Positions 1 to 6,778 of a DNA stretch of 20,121 nt are shown piece after piece. The notes under the pieces are model-generated. The model saw only the letters and a list, made by a program, of their open reading frames with translations, searched no databases and was not told the DNA's origin. Each line of letters starts with the position of its first letter. The stretch's first letter is position 1. The position numbers and the translations under genes are program-made. The DNA comes from Leucobacter sp. (GTDB lineage: Bacteria > Actinomycetota > Actinomycetes > Actinomycetales > Microbacteriaceae): positions 1 through 20,121 of the forward strand of contig JAGNOB010000001.1 in the NCBI GenBank assembly GCA_017990305.1. The letters run 5' to 3'.

Positions 1-598
1 GTTCCGCGTGTTCCGCGAAGCCGCCGCGCTGTTCCTCGAGCACATCGAGATACTGGCCGACGGCAACCTCGCTGCGCATCCGATTGAAGTGGGCGCGGGT
101 AGCGCGAGCGGCCTCACGGTTCTGCGCCGCGTCGCAGGCCTTCGACATGAGCTGGTCGGCCCAGGACTGAAGGAGGTCGCCGAGCAGGATAGCGCTCGAG
201 GTTCCGAAGTGGTCGGGAGTGTCGCGGTACCCGTGCTCCTCGTGCAGCGCGGCGAACGTCCGGTGTACCGAAGGGCGGCCCCGCCGCGTATCCGAGCGGT
301 CAATGACGTCATCGTGGATCAGTGCGGCGGCGTGAAAGAGCTCGAGGGCGCAGGCCGCATCGAGGAGCGCTCCAAACTCTGCATCGACCGAGGCATCGAT
401 ATCGAGTGGCCGGATCGCGCGGTAGCCGTGCACGGCAAACAGCGCCCGGAAGCGTTTGCCGCCAGTGAGGAAACTTGCGGCCTCGTCGAGCAGCGGTGCC
501 GCATCGGGCCCCAAAGGCTCCAGGTCAGCGCGATGCGCGTCGATGGTGTCGTGTAGTCGCTCCTGTATAAGGCCTGCGAGTCTCGTCGTTTCGTCCAC
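1..598 (-). CDS. Polyprenyl diphosphate synthase (5' part; 3' end outside window)
   Basis: This is a trans-isoprenyl diphosphate synthase, an enzyme that condenses isopentenyl diphosphate onto an allylic diphosphate to make GGPP or longer chains, for example for quinone side chains. The reading frame is open from a GTG at 598-596 to the left edge, giving 199 residues. It shows GGKRFR at residues 46-51, which binds the IPP diphosphate, and IHDDVID with the first aspartate-rich motif DDxxD at 96-100. The residues just before DDxxD (HAAALIH) are small or aliphatic, not aromatic. In this family that argues against a short-chain FPP synthase, but the exact product cannot be read. An in-frame TAG at 610-608 makes GTG 598 the first possible start. 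No Shine-Dalgarno sequence precedes it, and a TAGGCT box ends 6 bases upstream, which fits leaderless translation. The second DDxxD motif and the C-terminus lie outside the window. Confidence 0.93.
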   Translation of the reverse strand, partial: MDETTRLAGLIQERLHDTIDAHRADLEPLGPDAAPLLDEAASFLTGGKRFRALFAVHGYRAIRPLDIDASVDAEFGALLDAACALELFHAAALIHDDVIDRSDTRRGRPSVHRTFAALHEEHGYRDTPDHFGTSSAILLGDLLQSWADQLMSKACDAAQNREAARATRAHFNRMRSEVAVGQYLDVLEEQRGGFAEHAE

Positions 599-604
599 CC
601 GACT

Positions 605-610
605 AGCCTA
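605..610 (-). promoter_or_regulatory. Candidate -10 box for the polyprenyl synthase (leaderless)
   Basis: On the minus strand the sequence TAGGCT matches the actinobacterial -10 pattern TANNNT. If the GTG at 598 is +1, this box lies exactly at -12 to -7. A weak TTTACG at 631-626 is a possible -35, but the spacer would be only 15 bases. The absence of a ribosome binding site agrees with a leaderless transcript. This is inferred from position only. Confidence 0.4.
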
Positions 611-627
611 TCCGGCAGCCGTAGCCG

Positions 628-633
628 TAAACT
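628..633 (+). promoter_or_regulatory. Candidate -10 box for the DUF3040 gene
   Basis: TAAACT fits TANNNT and lies 37 bases upstream of the ATG at 671, leaving a leader of about 30 bases that holds the purine-rich ribosome binding site GAAGGGGG (659-666). No convincing -35 is seen upstream. The 72-base space is shared with the divergent polyprenyl synthase promoter. Confidence 0.25.
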
Positions 634-670
634 GGTAGGAAAGACTTTTCTAGAGGGTGAAGGGGGCATC

Positions 671-1039
671 ATGGCGCTGTCAGAACACGAACAGCGGCTG
701 CTCGACGAGATGGAGCGCAGGCTTTATCAGAGCGAGGCCGACTTGCTTCCTGCGTCGTCGGGCGTTCCGCGTCGGTTTAACTACCGGTCGCTCGTGCTGG
801 GCACGCTGCTTGCGCTTGCAGGTATCGGCCTGCTCATTGGTGGCGCCGCGATGCAGCAGCTGTGGCTGGGGCTTCTCGGGTTCGTCGCGATGCTCGGTGG
901 CGTGCTGGTGATGTTTTCGAAGCGCACCGAGGTCGAGCCAGAGCAGTTCGCCTCGAGCGCCCGCCAGCAGGCGGAATCAAAGGAATCTCTCTCGGATCGC
1001 ATGGAGCGTCGCTGGGATGAGCGGATGGGTGGCCAGTAG
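671..1039 (+). CDS. DUF3040 domain membrane protein
   Basis: This is a 122-residue protein of the actinobacterial DUF3040 family, whose function is unknown. The N-terminus carries the family signature LSEHEQRLLDEMER (residues 3-16). Two hydrophobic segments follow at about 40-60 and 64-83, separated by a short polar turn, so a membrane hairpin is expected. The C-terminal 35 residues are charged and hydrophilic (ESLSDRMERRWDERM) and probably cytoplasmic together with the N-terminus. The ATG at 671 is preceded by a purine-rich stretch. DUF3040 genes are often found just upstream of mraZ in actinobacteria (from memory), but here a strong terminator separates the two, so this gene is its own transcription unit. 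I infer no biochemical role. Confidence 0.88.
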   Translation: MALSEHEQRLLDEMERRLYQSEADLLPASSGVPRRFNYRSLVLGTLLALAGIGLLIGGAAMQQLWLGLLGFVAMLGGVLVMFSKRTEVEPEQFASSARQQAESKESLSDRMERRWDERMGGQ

Positions 1040-1080
1040 CCGCTTGAGCGTCTAGACGCGCCGCCCCACTTTCCTCCCCA

Positions 1081-1113
1081 ACGGGTCGCAGCCTTGGCTG
1101 TGGCCCGTTTTTT
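1081..1113 (+). terminator. Intrinsic terminator after the DUF3040 gene
   Basis: The 13-base arms 1081-1093 and 1096-1108 pair with 11 Watson-Crick pairs and two G-T wobbles. The innermost pairs probably open to give a small loop. The stem runs directly into six T residues at 1108-1113. This is a textbook Rho-independent terminator, 42 bases after the DUF3040 stop codon, and it insulates the mraZ promoter region from upstream transcription. Confidence 0.88.
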
Positions 1114-1216
1114 CATGCCCAAAAACGACTGGCGGCTGAGCTACGCACTCGCGAATCGGGCGCTCAGCGGGCGATCCCGATAGCCGGCGCACCCAATCTC
1201 ATCCAAATCTGCCGTT

Positions 1217-1236
1217 TTTACTCCACTTTGCTCCAC
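1217..1236 (-). promoter_or_regulatory. MraZ-box-like repeats, distal cluster (minus orientation)
   Basis: Read on the minus strand, two tandem 10-base units are present: GTGGAGCAAA (1236-1227) and GTGGAGTAAA (1226-1217). MraZ proteins bind tandem TGG-rich repeats spaced 10 bp apart upstream of their own gene. These copies match the proximal cluster at 1297-1323 but point the opposite way, 60 bp away. Binding is inferred from repeat form and location. Confidence 0.6.
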
Positions 1237-1296
1237 GTGTTTTTGTATGGTCTCCTGGCGTCATATCGTGACAAAGTGCACGAATCTGCGTGATTA

Positions 1297-1323
1297 GTGG
1301 AGGAAAGTGGAGTACCGTGGGAG
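1297..1323 (+). promoter_or_regulatory. mraZ box: MraZ-box repeats, proximal cluster
   Basis: Three direct repeats with an exact 10-base period start at 1297, 1307 and 1317: GTGGAGGAAA, GTGGAGTACC and GTGGGAGAAA. They lie 31 to 57 bases upstream of the mraZ ATG. This is the expected form and place of MraZ operators, by which MraZ autoregulates the dcw cluster. A further in-phase GTGG at 1347 lies between the ribosome binding site and the start codon. Confidence 0.8.
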
Positions 1324-1353
1324 AAACGTAACGGCTGAGGAGGGGAGTGGACC

Positions 1354-1785
1354 ATGTTTCTTGGCACGTTCACTCCGCGACTGGACGAAAAAGGGCGGCT
1401 CATTCTCCCCGCGAAGTTTCGCGATGAACTCGCCGAGGGGCTCGTGATTACCCGCGGCCAGGAGCGCTGCCTGTACGTCTTCAGCGAGAGCGAGTTCGCG
1501 TCAATGCACGAGCGAGTTCGGCAAGCGCCGCTCACCTCCAAGCAGGCCCGCGACTACCTCCGTGTTTTTCTCTCAGGAGCACATCCTGAGACCCCGGATA
1601 AGCAGCACCGTGTCACGGTGCCGCAGGGCCTGCGCGACTACGCCGGGCTCGATCGTGAACTTGCCGTCATTGGCGCCGGCTCGCGGGCCGAAATCTGGGA
1701 CGCAGCAGCTTGGGAGACCTACCTGACCGAACAGGAATCCGTCTTCTCCGACATCGAAGAGGAGGTGATTCCCGGCATGTTCTAG
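1354..1785 (+). CDS. mraZ: Transcriptional regulator MraZ
   Basis: MraZ is the DNA-binding autoregulator of the division and cell-wall cluster and forms a ring-shaped multimer. The 143 residues match the family length and contain two SpoVT/AbrB-like swapped-hairpin domains. The first has DEKGRLILP at residues 11-19 and the second DKQHRVTVP at 82-90. The usual glycine of the D-x-x-G-R turn is histidine in the second copy. Basic residues in both repeats are those that contact the TGG repeats in this family. The ATG at 1354 has a strong ribosome binding site, GAGGAGGGG, 8 bases upstream. MraZ-box-like repeats lie directly upstream, so autoregulation is very likely. The stop codon is embedded in a hairpin that also covers the rsmH ribosome binding site. 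Confidence 0.97.
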   Translation: MFLGTFTPRLDEKGRLILPAKFRDELAEGLVITRGQERCLYVFSESEFASMHERVRQAPLTSKQARDYLRVFLSGAHPETPDKQHRVTVPQGLRDYAGLDRELAVIGAGSRAEIWDAAAWETYLTEQESVFSDIEEEVIPGMF

Positions 1786-1792
1786 CCGGGAA
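1769..1792 (+). promoter_or_regulatory. Hairpin spanning mraZ stop codon and rsmH ribosome binding site
   Basis: TTCCCGGC (1769-1776) and GCCGGGAA (1785-1792) form a perfect 8-bp stem with an 8-base loop. The mraZ stop codon TAG (1783-1785) lies at the loop/stem border. The right arm contains most of GGGAAG (1788-1793), the only plausible ribosome binding site for rsmH (ATG at 1798). A ribosome finishing mraZ would open the stem, so translational coupling is inferred. Confidence 0.5.
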
Positions 1793-1797
1793 GACAC

Positions 1798-2769
1798 ATG
1801 GACGAAACCACCCCACGAAACCCAGCCGAGCTGCACACCTCGGTCATGCTCGAACGCTGCGTCGAACTCCTCGCGCCAGGCGCCGAACGAGAGGGCGCCT
1901 TCGTCATCGATGCGACCCTCGGCATGGGCGGGCACACGGAAGCACTGCTTGAGCGTTTCCCCACGCTCACCGTGATCGGGCTCGACCGCGATACCGAGGC
2001 GCTCGAGCTTGCCGGAGCGCGTCTCGCACGATTCGGTGATCGATTCGTACCCGTGCACGCTGTCTACGACGAGATCGACCGCGCGCTAAGCGAGGCCGGT
2101 GCGTCGAGTATCGACGGTGCACTGTTCGACCTTGGTGTCTCCTCGCTGCAGCTTGACGACGCCGACCGTGGCTTCGCATACGCACAGGACGCACCCCTCG
2201 ACATGCGGATGGACCAAACGAGCGGGCGTACCGCGGCCGAGATTCTCGCCGAGGAGCCCGAGGGGCGCTTGCGGGAGCTCTTCGAACGCTACGGTGACGA
2301 ACCGCTCGCGGGGCGGTACGCGCGCGCAATTATCGCCGCGCGGAAGCTGGAGCCGCTCGTCCGATCGAGCCAGCTTGTCGATGTGCTGCAGGAGGCGACT
2401 CCGGCTGCGGTGCTCGGCAAGCGGCACCCGGCGAAGCGCGTGTTTCAAGCGCTTCGAATCGAGGTGAACGGTGAGCTCGCGACGCTCGAACGCGCGATCC
2501 CCGCCGCGATCGACCGCTTAAACCTTGGCGGACGCCTCGTCGTGATGTCTTACCAGTCGCTCGAGGACCGCATCGTGAAGCGGGCCATCCAAGCGAGAAG
2601 TCGCTCGACGGCACCTCCTGGTCTACCCATCGAGCTGCCCGAGCACCGGCCAGAGCTCCGCATCCTCACGAAGGGTGCTGAACAAGCAAGCGAAGCAGAG
2701 CGCGCGGTCAACCCGCGCGCCATCCCAGCACGACTCCGTGCGGCTGAACGAGTAAGGGAAGTGTCATGA
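1798..2769 (+). CDS. rsmH: 16S rRNA (cytosine-1402-N4)-methyltransferase RsmH
   Basis: RsmH (MraW) uses S-adenosylmethionine to methylate N4 of C1402 in the ribosomal P site of 16S rRNA. The 323 residues match the family length. The SAM-binding motif DATLGMGGHTE is at residues 38-48, GLDRD at 61-65, the catalytic-region motif FDLGVSSLQLD at about 110-120, and PLDMRMD at 133-139. A late ALRIEVN motif and the C-terminal RAAERV tail are also typical. The gene starts 12 bases after the mraZ stop with GGGAAG as ribosome binding site, part of which is in a hairpin. Its stop overlaps the ftsL start by 4 bp (ATGA). It is the standard second gene of the cluster. Confidence 0.97.
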   Translation: MDETTPRNPAELHTSVMLERCVELLAPGAEREGAFVIDATLGMGGHTEALLERFPTLTVIGLDRDTEALELAGARLARFGDRFVPVHAVYDEIDRALSEAGASSIDGALFDLGVSSLQLDDADRGFAYAQDAPLDMRMDQTSGRTAAEILAEEPEGRLRELFERYGDEPLAGRYARAIIAARKLEPLVRSSQLVDVLQEATPAAVLGKRHPAKRVFQALRIEVNGELATLERAIPAAIDRLNLGGRLVVMSYQSLEDRIVKRAIQARSRSTAPPGLPIELPEHRPELRILTKGAEQASEAERAVNPRAIPARLRAAERVREVS

Positions 2770-3353
2770 ACGCAACAGTTCCCGTAGAAGTGGACCCGAT
2801 CCACCTCTTCGGTGCGGCAGCGCCGCAGCCGGAGACCCCGCGCGAGCGCGCAGATCGACTACGGCCGGTTACCACGCCGGCCCCCCGACAGCGCAAGAGC
2901 CCAGTGCTCGGAGCGGTCGTCGCGGTCGGCGTGATCCTCGGTATCTTTGCCGCGCAGCTCGCGCTCAGCATCCTGGTCTCACAGGGCGCATACGAGAGCC
3001 GCGCCCTGTCGATCGAAGAGCGAGACCTGGGGCGTGTCGAACGGGTGCTGTCGCAGAACCTCGACAAGCTGGCGTCGCCGCAGAACCTTGTGGTCAATGC
3101 CGGGGCACTCGGTATGGTGCAGAACGTTGCACCGGCGACGATGCGCCTGAGCGACGGCTCGATCCAGGGAACGCTCGAGTCGGCGACGCGTGATGCGAGC
3201 GAGAACCTTGTTCCCAACGCGCAACTGGAAAACCTGCCGGTGATCGACGCGAAGGGGCTGCTTTCGGAGCGCAACGCGCAGTCGGCTCCAGCAATCGACG
3301 CTTCGGCCGCCGTACCATGGCAAGGCAAACTTCCAGCACCAGAAACCCACTAG
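2766..3353 (+). CDS. ftsL: Cell division protein FtsL-like
   Basis: This is a bitopic septal protein expected to join FtsQ and a FtsB/DivIC partner and to activate FtsW-FtsI. The 195 residues comprise a proline-rich cytoplasmic tail (about 1-45), one transmembrane helix (about 46-72) and a periplasm-side segment. That segment starts with a heptad-like stretch (about 78-101) and continues LASPQNLVVNAGALGMV (102-118), the conserved actinobacterial FtsL feature. About 60 further residues rich in Asn, Ala and Pro follow, probably disordered. FtsL is poorly conserved, so the call rests on position between rsmH and ftsI, topology and the LASP..LGMV signature. The start is the ATG of the ATGA overlap with rsmH, with AAGGGAAG just upstream. 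Confidence 0.9.
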   Translation: MNATVPVEVDPIHLFGAAAPQPETPRERADRLRPVTTPAPRQRKSPVLGAVVAVGVILGIFAAQLALSILVSQGAYESRALSIEERDLGRVERVLSQNLDKLASPQNLVVNAGALGMVQNVAPATMRLSDGSIQGTLESATRDASENLVPNAQLENLPVIDAKGLLSERNAQSAPAIDASAAVPWQGKLPAPETH

Positions 3354-3386
3354 CCGACTGCATCGGCGCGCAAAGGAGACGATCGA

Positions 3387-5207
3387 GTGTTGTGGCGAAC
3401 GTTGAGCGGCACGCGAGGCAGAAATCTCGTCGTGTTCGCCATTGTTCTGCTGACGGCGCTCGCATTCATGATTCGCCTCATCGACGTGCAAATGGTGTCT
3501 GCCGCGCAGATGAACGAGGACTCGCACGAGAAGCGCGCGGTGCCGGTCACGATCCCGAGCGTGCGCGGCGATATCGTCGACCGCAACGGAGACGTCCTCG
3601 CGACCACTGATGAACGCTACGACGTGCAGCTGTCACCGAAGAACGTCGACGCTGATGGAACCCGCAAGTTCTTCCGGCCAGACCTCGAACGTGGAGCTGG
3701 CACGGTAGAGGTCACCGCCGAGCAGGCATTTGCCGAAATTGGCTCGGTGACAGGCCAGAGCGGCGCTGAGATCAAGAAGATCGTCGATGATGCCCTCGCG
3801 ATCGACAAGAAGTCAGACTTCGCGTACGTCAAGCGCGGCGTCGACCTCACCCAGCTGCAAGAGCTCAAAGCTCTGCACATTCCCTGGCTGACGTTCGAAA
3901 GCCAACACCGCCGCATTTACCCCAACGGTGCAGTCGGCGGAAACCTGGTCGGGTTTGCGGGCCAGGACGAGGTGCCGCAGGCCGGCGTCGAGCTAGCGCA
4001 AGACGAGTGCCTTGCCGGCATCGACGGTGCGGAGACATACGAGCGTGGAGCCGACGGCGTACAGCTGCCAGGCAGCGTCGTCCAGACCAAGCAGGCCGTG
4101 AACGGCGGCACCGTACAACTGACGATCGACCGTGACCTGCAGTGGGCGTCTCAGCAGATCATCAACGAACAGACGCAAAACGTTGGGGCCGAGTACGGGT
4201 ACCTTGTCATCCAAGACATCAAGACCGGCGAGCTGCTGGCCGTTGCAGAGGACGGCTCGGTCGACCCGAACGACATCAACGCTTCGGACGAGAACAAGCT
4301 GAATGCGCGCTCCTTTGTGCAGCCGTACGAGCCAGGTTCGACATTCAAGGTGATCACTGCTGCCGCGCTCCTCGACCAGGGCAAGGCAACGCCCGAGACC
4401 AAGGTTAATGCCCCGTCGAATTGGCAGCCGCAGCCGGGAGTGACATTCAGCGACTGGTTCCAGCACGGACCGCAGGATTGGACGCTCACGGGAACGCTTG
4501 TTTACTCCTCGAACGTCGGTATTTCGATGCTGGGTAGCTCGCTATCGCCGGAAACGAGATACGACTACCTCACTAAGTTCGGTATTGGGCAGCCGACGAA
4601 CGCTGGGCTCCCGCTTGAGGACGCGGGGCTCCTCGCAGACGTCGCCGACTGGGATGCGCAGACGAGCTACGTCACAATGTTTGGGCAGGGGCTGACCTCG
4701 ACAATCGTGCAGACCGCGGGCGTGTTCCAGACGATCGCAAACGACGGCGTGCGCATTCCGCCGTCCGTCGTGAAAAGCTGTGCGCCAGCGAAGGGCAAGG
4801 CGCAGGAGCTCGACCACGGCGACAGTGTCAAGGTGATTTCGCCCGAGGCGGCGAAGGAGACGCAGAAGATGCTCGAGACGATCGGCACGGACGGGCTTAT
4901 CAAAGACATGGCAGGTATTCCCGGCTACCGCATCGGCGGCAAAACGGGCACCGCAGAGCAAGCCGACGGGCAGGGCGGCTACCGTACCGACTTCGTCTAC
5001 AGCTTTGCAGGCATGTTCCCGATGGACGATCCGCAGTACGTGATTGTCGCGACGATCGGCTTCCCGCATGGCGGCGACGGCACAGCGGCTGCAGTGACTG
5101 CGTTCCACGACGCAGCCGAGTCAACCATTCGAAAGTTCCACATTTCGCCGTCGACCGGCAAGTACGAGAAGCTCCCGATTGGCGATGAGCCCGGGACTGC
5201 TGGGTAG
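3387..5207 (+). CDS. ftsI: Septal peptidoglycan transpeptidase FtsI (class B PBP)
   Basis: FtsI is the division-specific D,D-transpeptidase that crosslinks septal peptidoglycan made by FtsW. The 606 residues begin with a short cytoplasmic tail and one transmembrane helix (about 14-34). The dimerisation/pedestal region includes RGDIVDRNGDVLA (about 60-72). The transpeptidase domain has the nucleophile box STFK at 318-321, the SSN box at 374-376 and KTGTAEQ starting at K519. No PASTA domains are seen. The GTG at 3387 is preceded by AAAGGAGA (3372-3379) at good spacing; TTG 3390 is a less likely start. The protein has exactly two cysteines, C208 and C465, both on the outer side of the membrane. 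It follows ftsL by 33 bases and precedes murE by 11. Confidence 0.96.
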   Translation: MLWRTLSGTRGRNLVVFAIVLLTALAFMIRLIDVQMVSAAQMNEDSHEKRAVPVTIPSVRGDIVDRNGDVLATTDERYDVQLSPKNVDADGTRKFFRPDLERGAGTVEVTAEQAFAEIGSVTGQSGAEIKKIVDDALAIDKKSDFAYVKRGVDLTQLQELKALHIPWLTFESQHRRIYPNGAVGGNLVGFAGQDEVPQAGVELAQDECLAGIDGAETYERGADGVQLPGSVVQTKQAVNGGTVQLTIDRDLQWASQQIINEQTQNVGAEYGYLVIQDIKTGELLAVAEDGSVDPNDINASDENKLNARSFVQPYEPGSTFKVITAAALLDQGKATPETKVNAPSNWQPQPGVTFSDWFQHGPQDWTLTGTLVYSSNVGISMLGSSLSPETRYDYLTKFGIGQPTNAGLPLEDAGLLADVADWDAQTSYVTMFGQGLTSTIVQTAGVFQTIANDGVRIPPSVVKSCAPAKGKAQELDHGDSVKVISPEAAKETQKMLETIGTDGLIKDMAGIPGYRIGGKTGTAEQADGQGGYRTDFVYSFAGMFPMDDPQYVIVATIGFPHGGDGTAAAVTAFHDAAESTIRKFHISPSTGKYEKLPIGDEPGTAG

Positions 5208-5218
5208 GATGGTTCCAC

Positions 5219-6778
5219 GTGACCAGCACTAACGGTGATCTTACGATCCGACCTCAGCACCCGCGGAAGGTGTCGCTCGCGCAACTCGCAGAGCACTTCT
5301 CCCTCCAACTTCTTGATAGCGTCGGCGAGGCGGGCGTCACTGGCGTGACCATCGACTCGCGTGACGTGCAGCCTGGTGACCTCTACGTGGGGCTGCCCGG
5401 AGCCAAACACCACGGTGCAGACTTTGCGGGCAGTGCCGCAGCGAGCGGCGCAGCTGCGATGCTCACCGACGCGGCAGGACGCGACCGTGCCGCAGCTGCT
5501 GGAGTGACCGAGCTACCGATCCTCGTCATCGACCGTCACCCCCGCGAGATCCTCGGCGAGCTGTCTGCGCGTGTCTACGGAACCGACGAACTGAGCGCAA
5601 AGACATTTGGCATCACCGGCACGAACGGCAAGACAAGCGTCGTGTATTGCATTGCACAGGTGCTCGAGGCCGCCGGGATCACTCCGGGCCTGAGCTCGAC
5701 GGCCGAGAGGCGCATCGGCGACGAAGTCATCGTCTCGAACCTCACGAGCCCGGAATCGTCCGAATTGCACGGGCTTCTCGCACGCATGGTCGAGCGTGGC
5801 GTCGAGGGCGTTGCCATCGAGGTCTCTGCGCAGGCGATCGGGCGGCACCGGATCGACGGCGTGCACTTTGACGTTGTCGCGTTCAACAACTTCTCGCAGG
5901 ATCACCTCGAGGAGTACGGCGACATGGAAACCTACTTCCAGGCCAAGGCCGAGCTGTTTGTCCCTGAGCGGGCCAAGCGTGGCGTTGTCGTCGTCGACGG
6001 CCCGTACGGGCAGCGGCTCGCGAAGCAGTCGCAGATTCCAGTCACGACCCTCGCGACGGAGTACGGTCGTTCTGCGGACTGGCACCTCGCCATCACCACG
6101 CAAAACCTCGACGGCGTTTCCTTCGTTCTGCAGGGGCCAGCAGGCGCGCATTTCCGGGGCCGCGTTCCCGTATTCGGCCGCTTCATGGCTGAGAATGCTG
6201 CGCTCGCGCTCATCATGCTCCACGAGGCGGGGATCCCGTTCTCGCAGGTCGAAGCGGGTCTCGAGAACGGTCTTATCCCGGTACATATTCCGGGCCGACT
6301 CGAGGAGATCACTGATGGCGGGGCCGGTCCGCGCTTCTTCGTCGACTACGGGCACACGCCCGGCTCCTTCGAAGCCATGCTCGACGCGCTGGGCGAGGTG
6401 ACCGAGGGCAAGATCATCTTCATGTTTGGCGCTGACGGCGACCGCGACACGACGAAACGCTCCGAGATGGGGCGGATCGCGGCTGCAGGCGCAGACACTG
6501 TCATCATCTGTGACTACCACCCGCGCAGCGAGCCACCGGAGCAGATCCGCGCACAGCTGCTCGAGGGCGCCCGCTCTGCCAAACATGCGACGCTGTACGA
6601 AGAAGCCGATCCACGCACGGCGATCCGCCTCGCCATTTCGCTCGCGGAGCCTGGCGACGTTATTCTGTATGCCGGTCCCGGACACGAGGACTATCAAGAG
6701 GTCGCCGGTGCGTTTATCCCGTACTCGGCGCGGGATGAAGTACGCGGCGCGCTCCGCGAGGCAGGATTGCTTGCGTGA
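5219..6778 (+). CDS. murE: UDP-N-acetylmuramoyl-tripeptide synthetase MurE (divergent)
   Basis: MurE is the cytoplasmic ATP-dependent ligase that adds the third, usually dibasic, amino acid to UDP-MurNAc-L-Ala-D-Glu. The 519-residue protein has the N-terminal VTIDSRDVQPGDLYVGLPG region, the P-loop GITGTNGKTS (131-140, K138) and YFQAKAELF with the expected carbamylated lysine at K243. Several normally invariant motifs differ. SSHAL is SAQAI (203-207), the AHTPD motif is GHTPG (378-382), GGDRD is ADGDRD (405-410), and the specificity motif DNPR reads YHPR (433-436). The fold and chemistry look intact, but the third-residue substrate is uncertain. Microbacteriaceae often have B-type peptidoglycan without meso-diaminopimelate, so an atypical substrate is plausible. 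The start is GTG 5219 after AGGATGG (5206-5212). The end overlaps murF by 4 bp. Confidence 0.92.
   Translation: MTSTNGDLTIRPQHPRKVSLAQLAEHFSLQLLDSVGEAGVTGVTIDSRDVQPGDLYVGLPGAKHHGADFAGSAAASGAAAMLTDAAGRDRAAAAGVTELPILVIDRHPREILGELSARVYGTDELSAKTFGITGTNGKTSVVYCIAQVLEAAGITPGLSSTAERRIGDEVIVSNLTSPESSELHGLLARMVERGVEGVAIEVSAQAIGRHRIDGVHFDVVAFNNFSQDHLEEYGDMETYFQAKAELFVPERAKRGVVVVDGPYGQRLAKQSQIPVTTLATEYGRSADWHLAITTQNLDGVSFVLQGPAGAHFRGRVPVFGRFMAENAALALIMLHEAGIPFSQVEAGLENGLIPVHIPGRLEEITDGGAGPRFFVDYGHTPGSFEAMLDALGEVTEGKIIFMFGADGDRDTTKRSEMGRIAAAGADTVIICDYHPRSEPPEQIRAQLLEGARSAKHATLYEEADPRTAIRLAISLAEPGDVILYAGPGHEDYQEVAGAFIPYSARDEVRGALREAGLLA

Larger units (their letters stand above)
1040..1353. other. 314-base intergenic region upstream of mraZ
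   Basis: The region holds the DUF3040 terminator (1081-1113), then about 100 bases (1114-1216) with no coding signal that I can see. That stretch contains only a modest inverted repeat, GCTGAGC (1135-1141) with GCTCAGC (1162-1168). The two MraZ-box-like clusters follow (1217-1236 and 1297-1323). Between them are weak promoter-like elements, for example GTGACA at 1268-1273 as a -35, without a clear -10. The mraZ ribosome binding site (GAGGAGGGG, 1337-1345) is at the right end. Confidence 0.7.

Noticed and set aside
8..556. Plus-strand open frame of 182 codons at the left edge
   Set aside because: The minus strand of the same bases encodes a polyprenyl synthase with the GGKRFR and DDVID motifs; the plus-strand product resembles nothing.
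1135..1168. Inverted repeat GCTGAGC / GCTCAGC as a possible regulatory RNA or second terminator
   Set aside because: Only 7 bp with a 20-base loop and no T-tract; this is within chance expectation for a GC-rich region, and no promoter was seen.
1271..1281. AAAGTGCA as a further MraZ box between the clusters
   Set aside because: Its GTG core at 1276 is 21 bases from the first proximal box, out of the 10-bp phase, and lacks the GTGG core.
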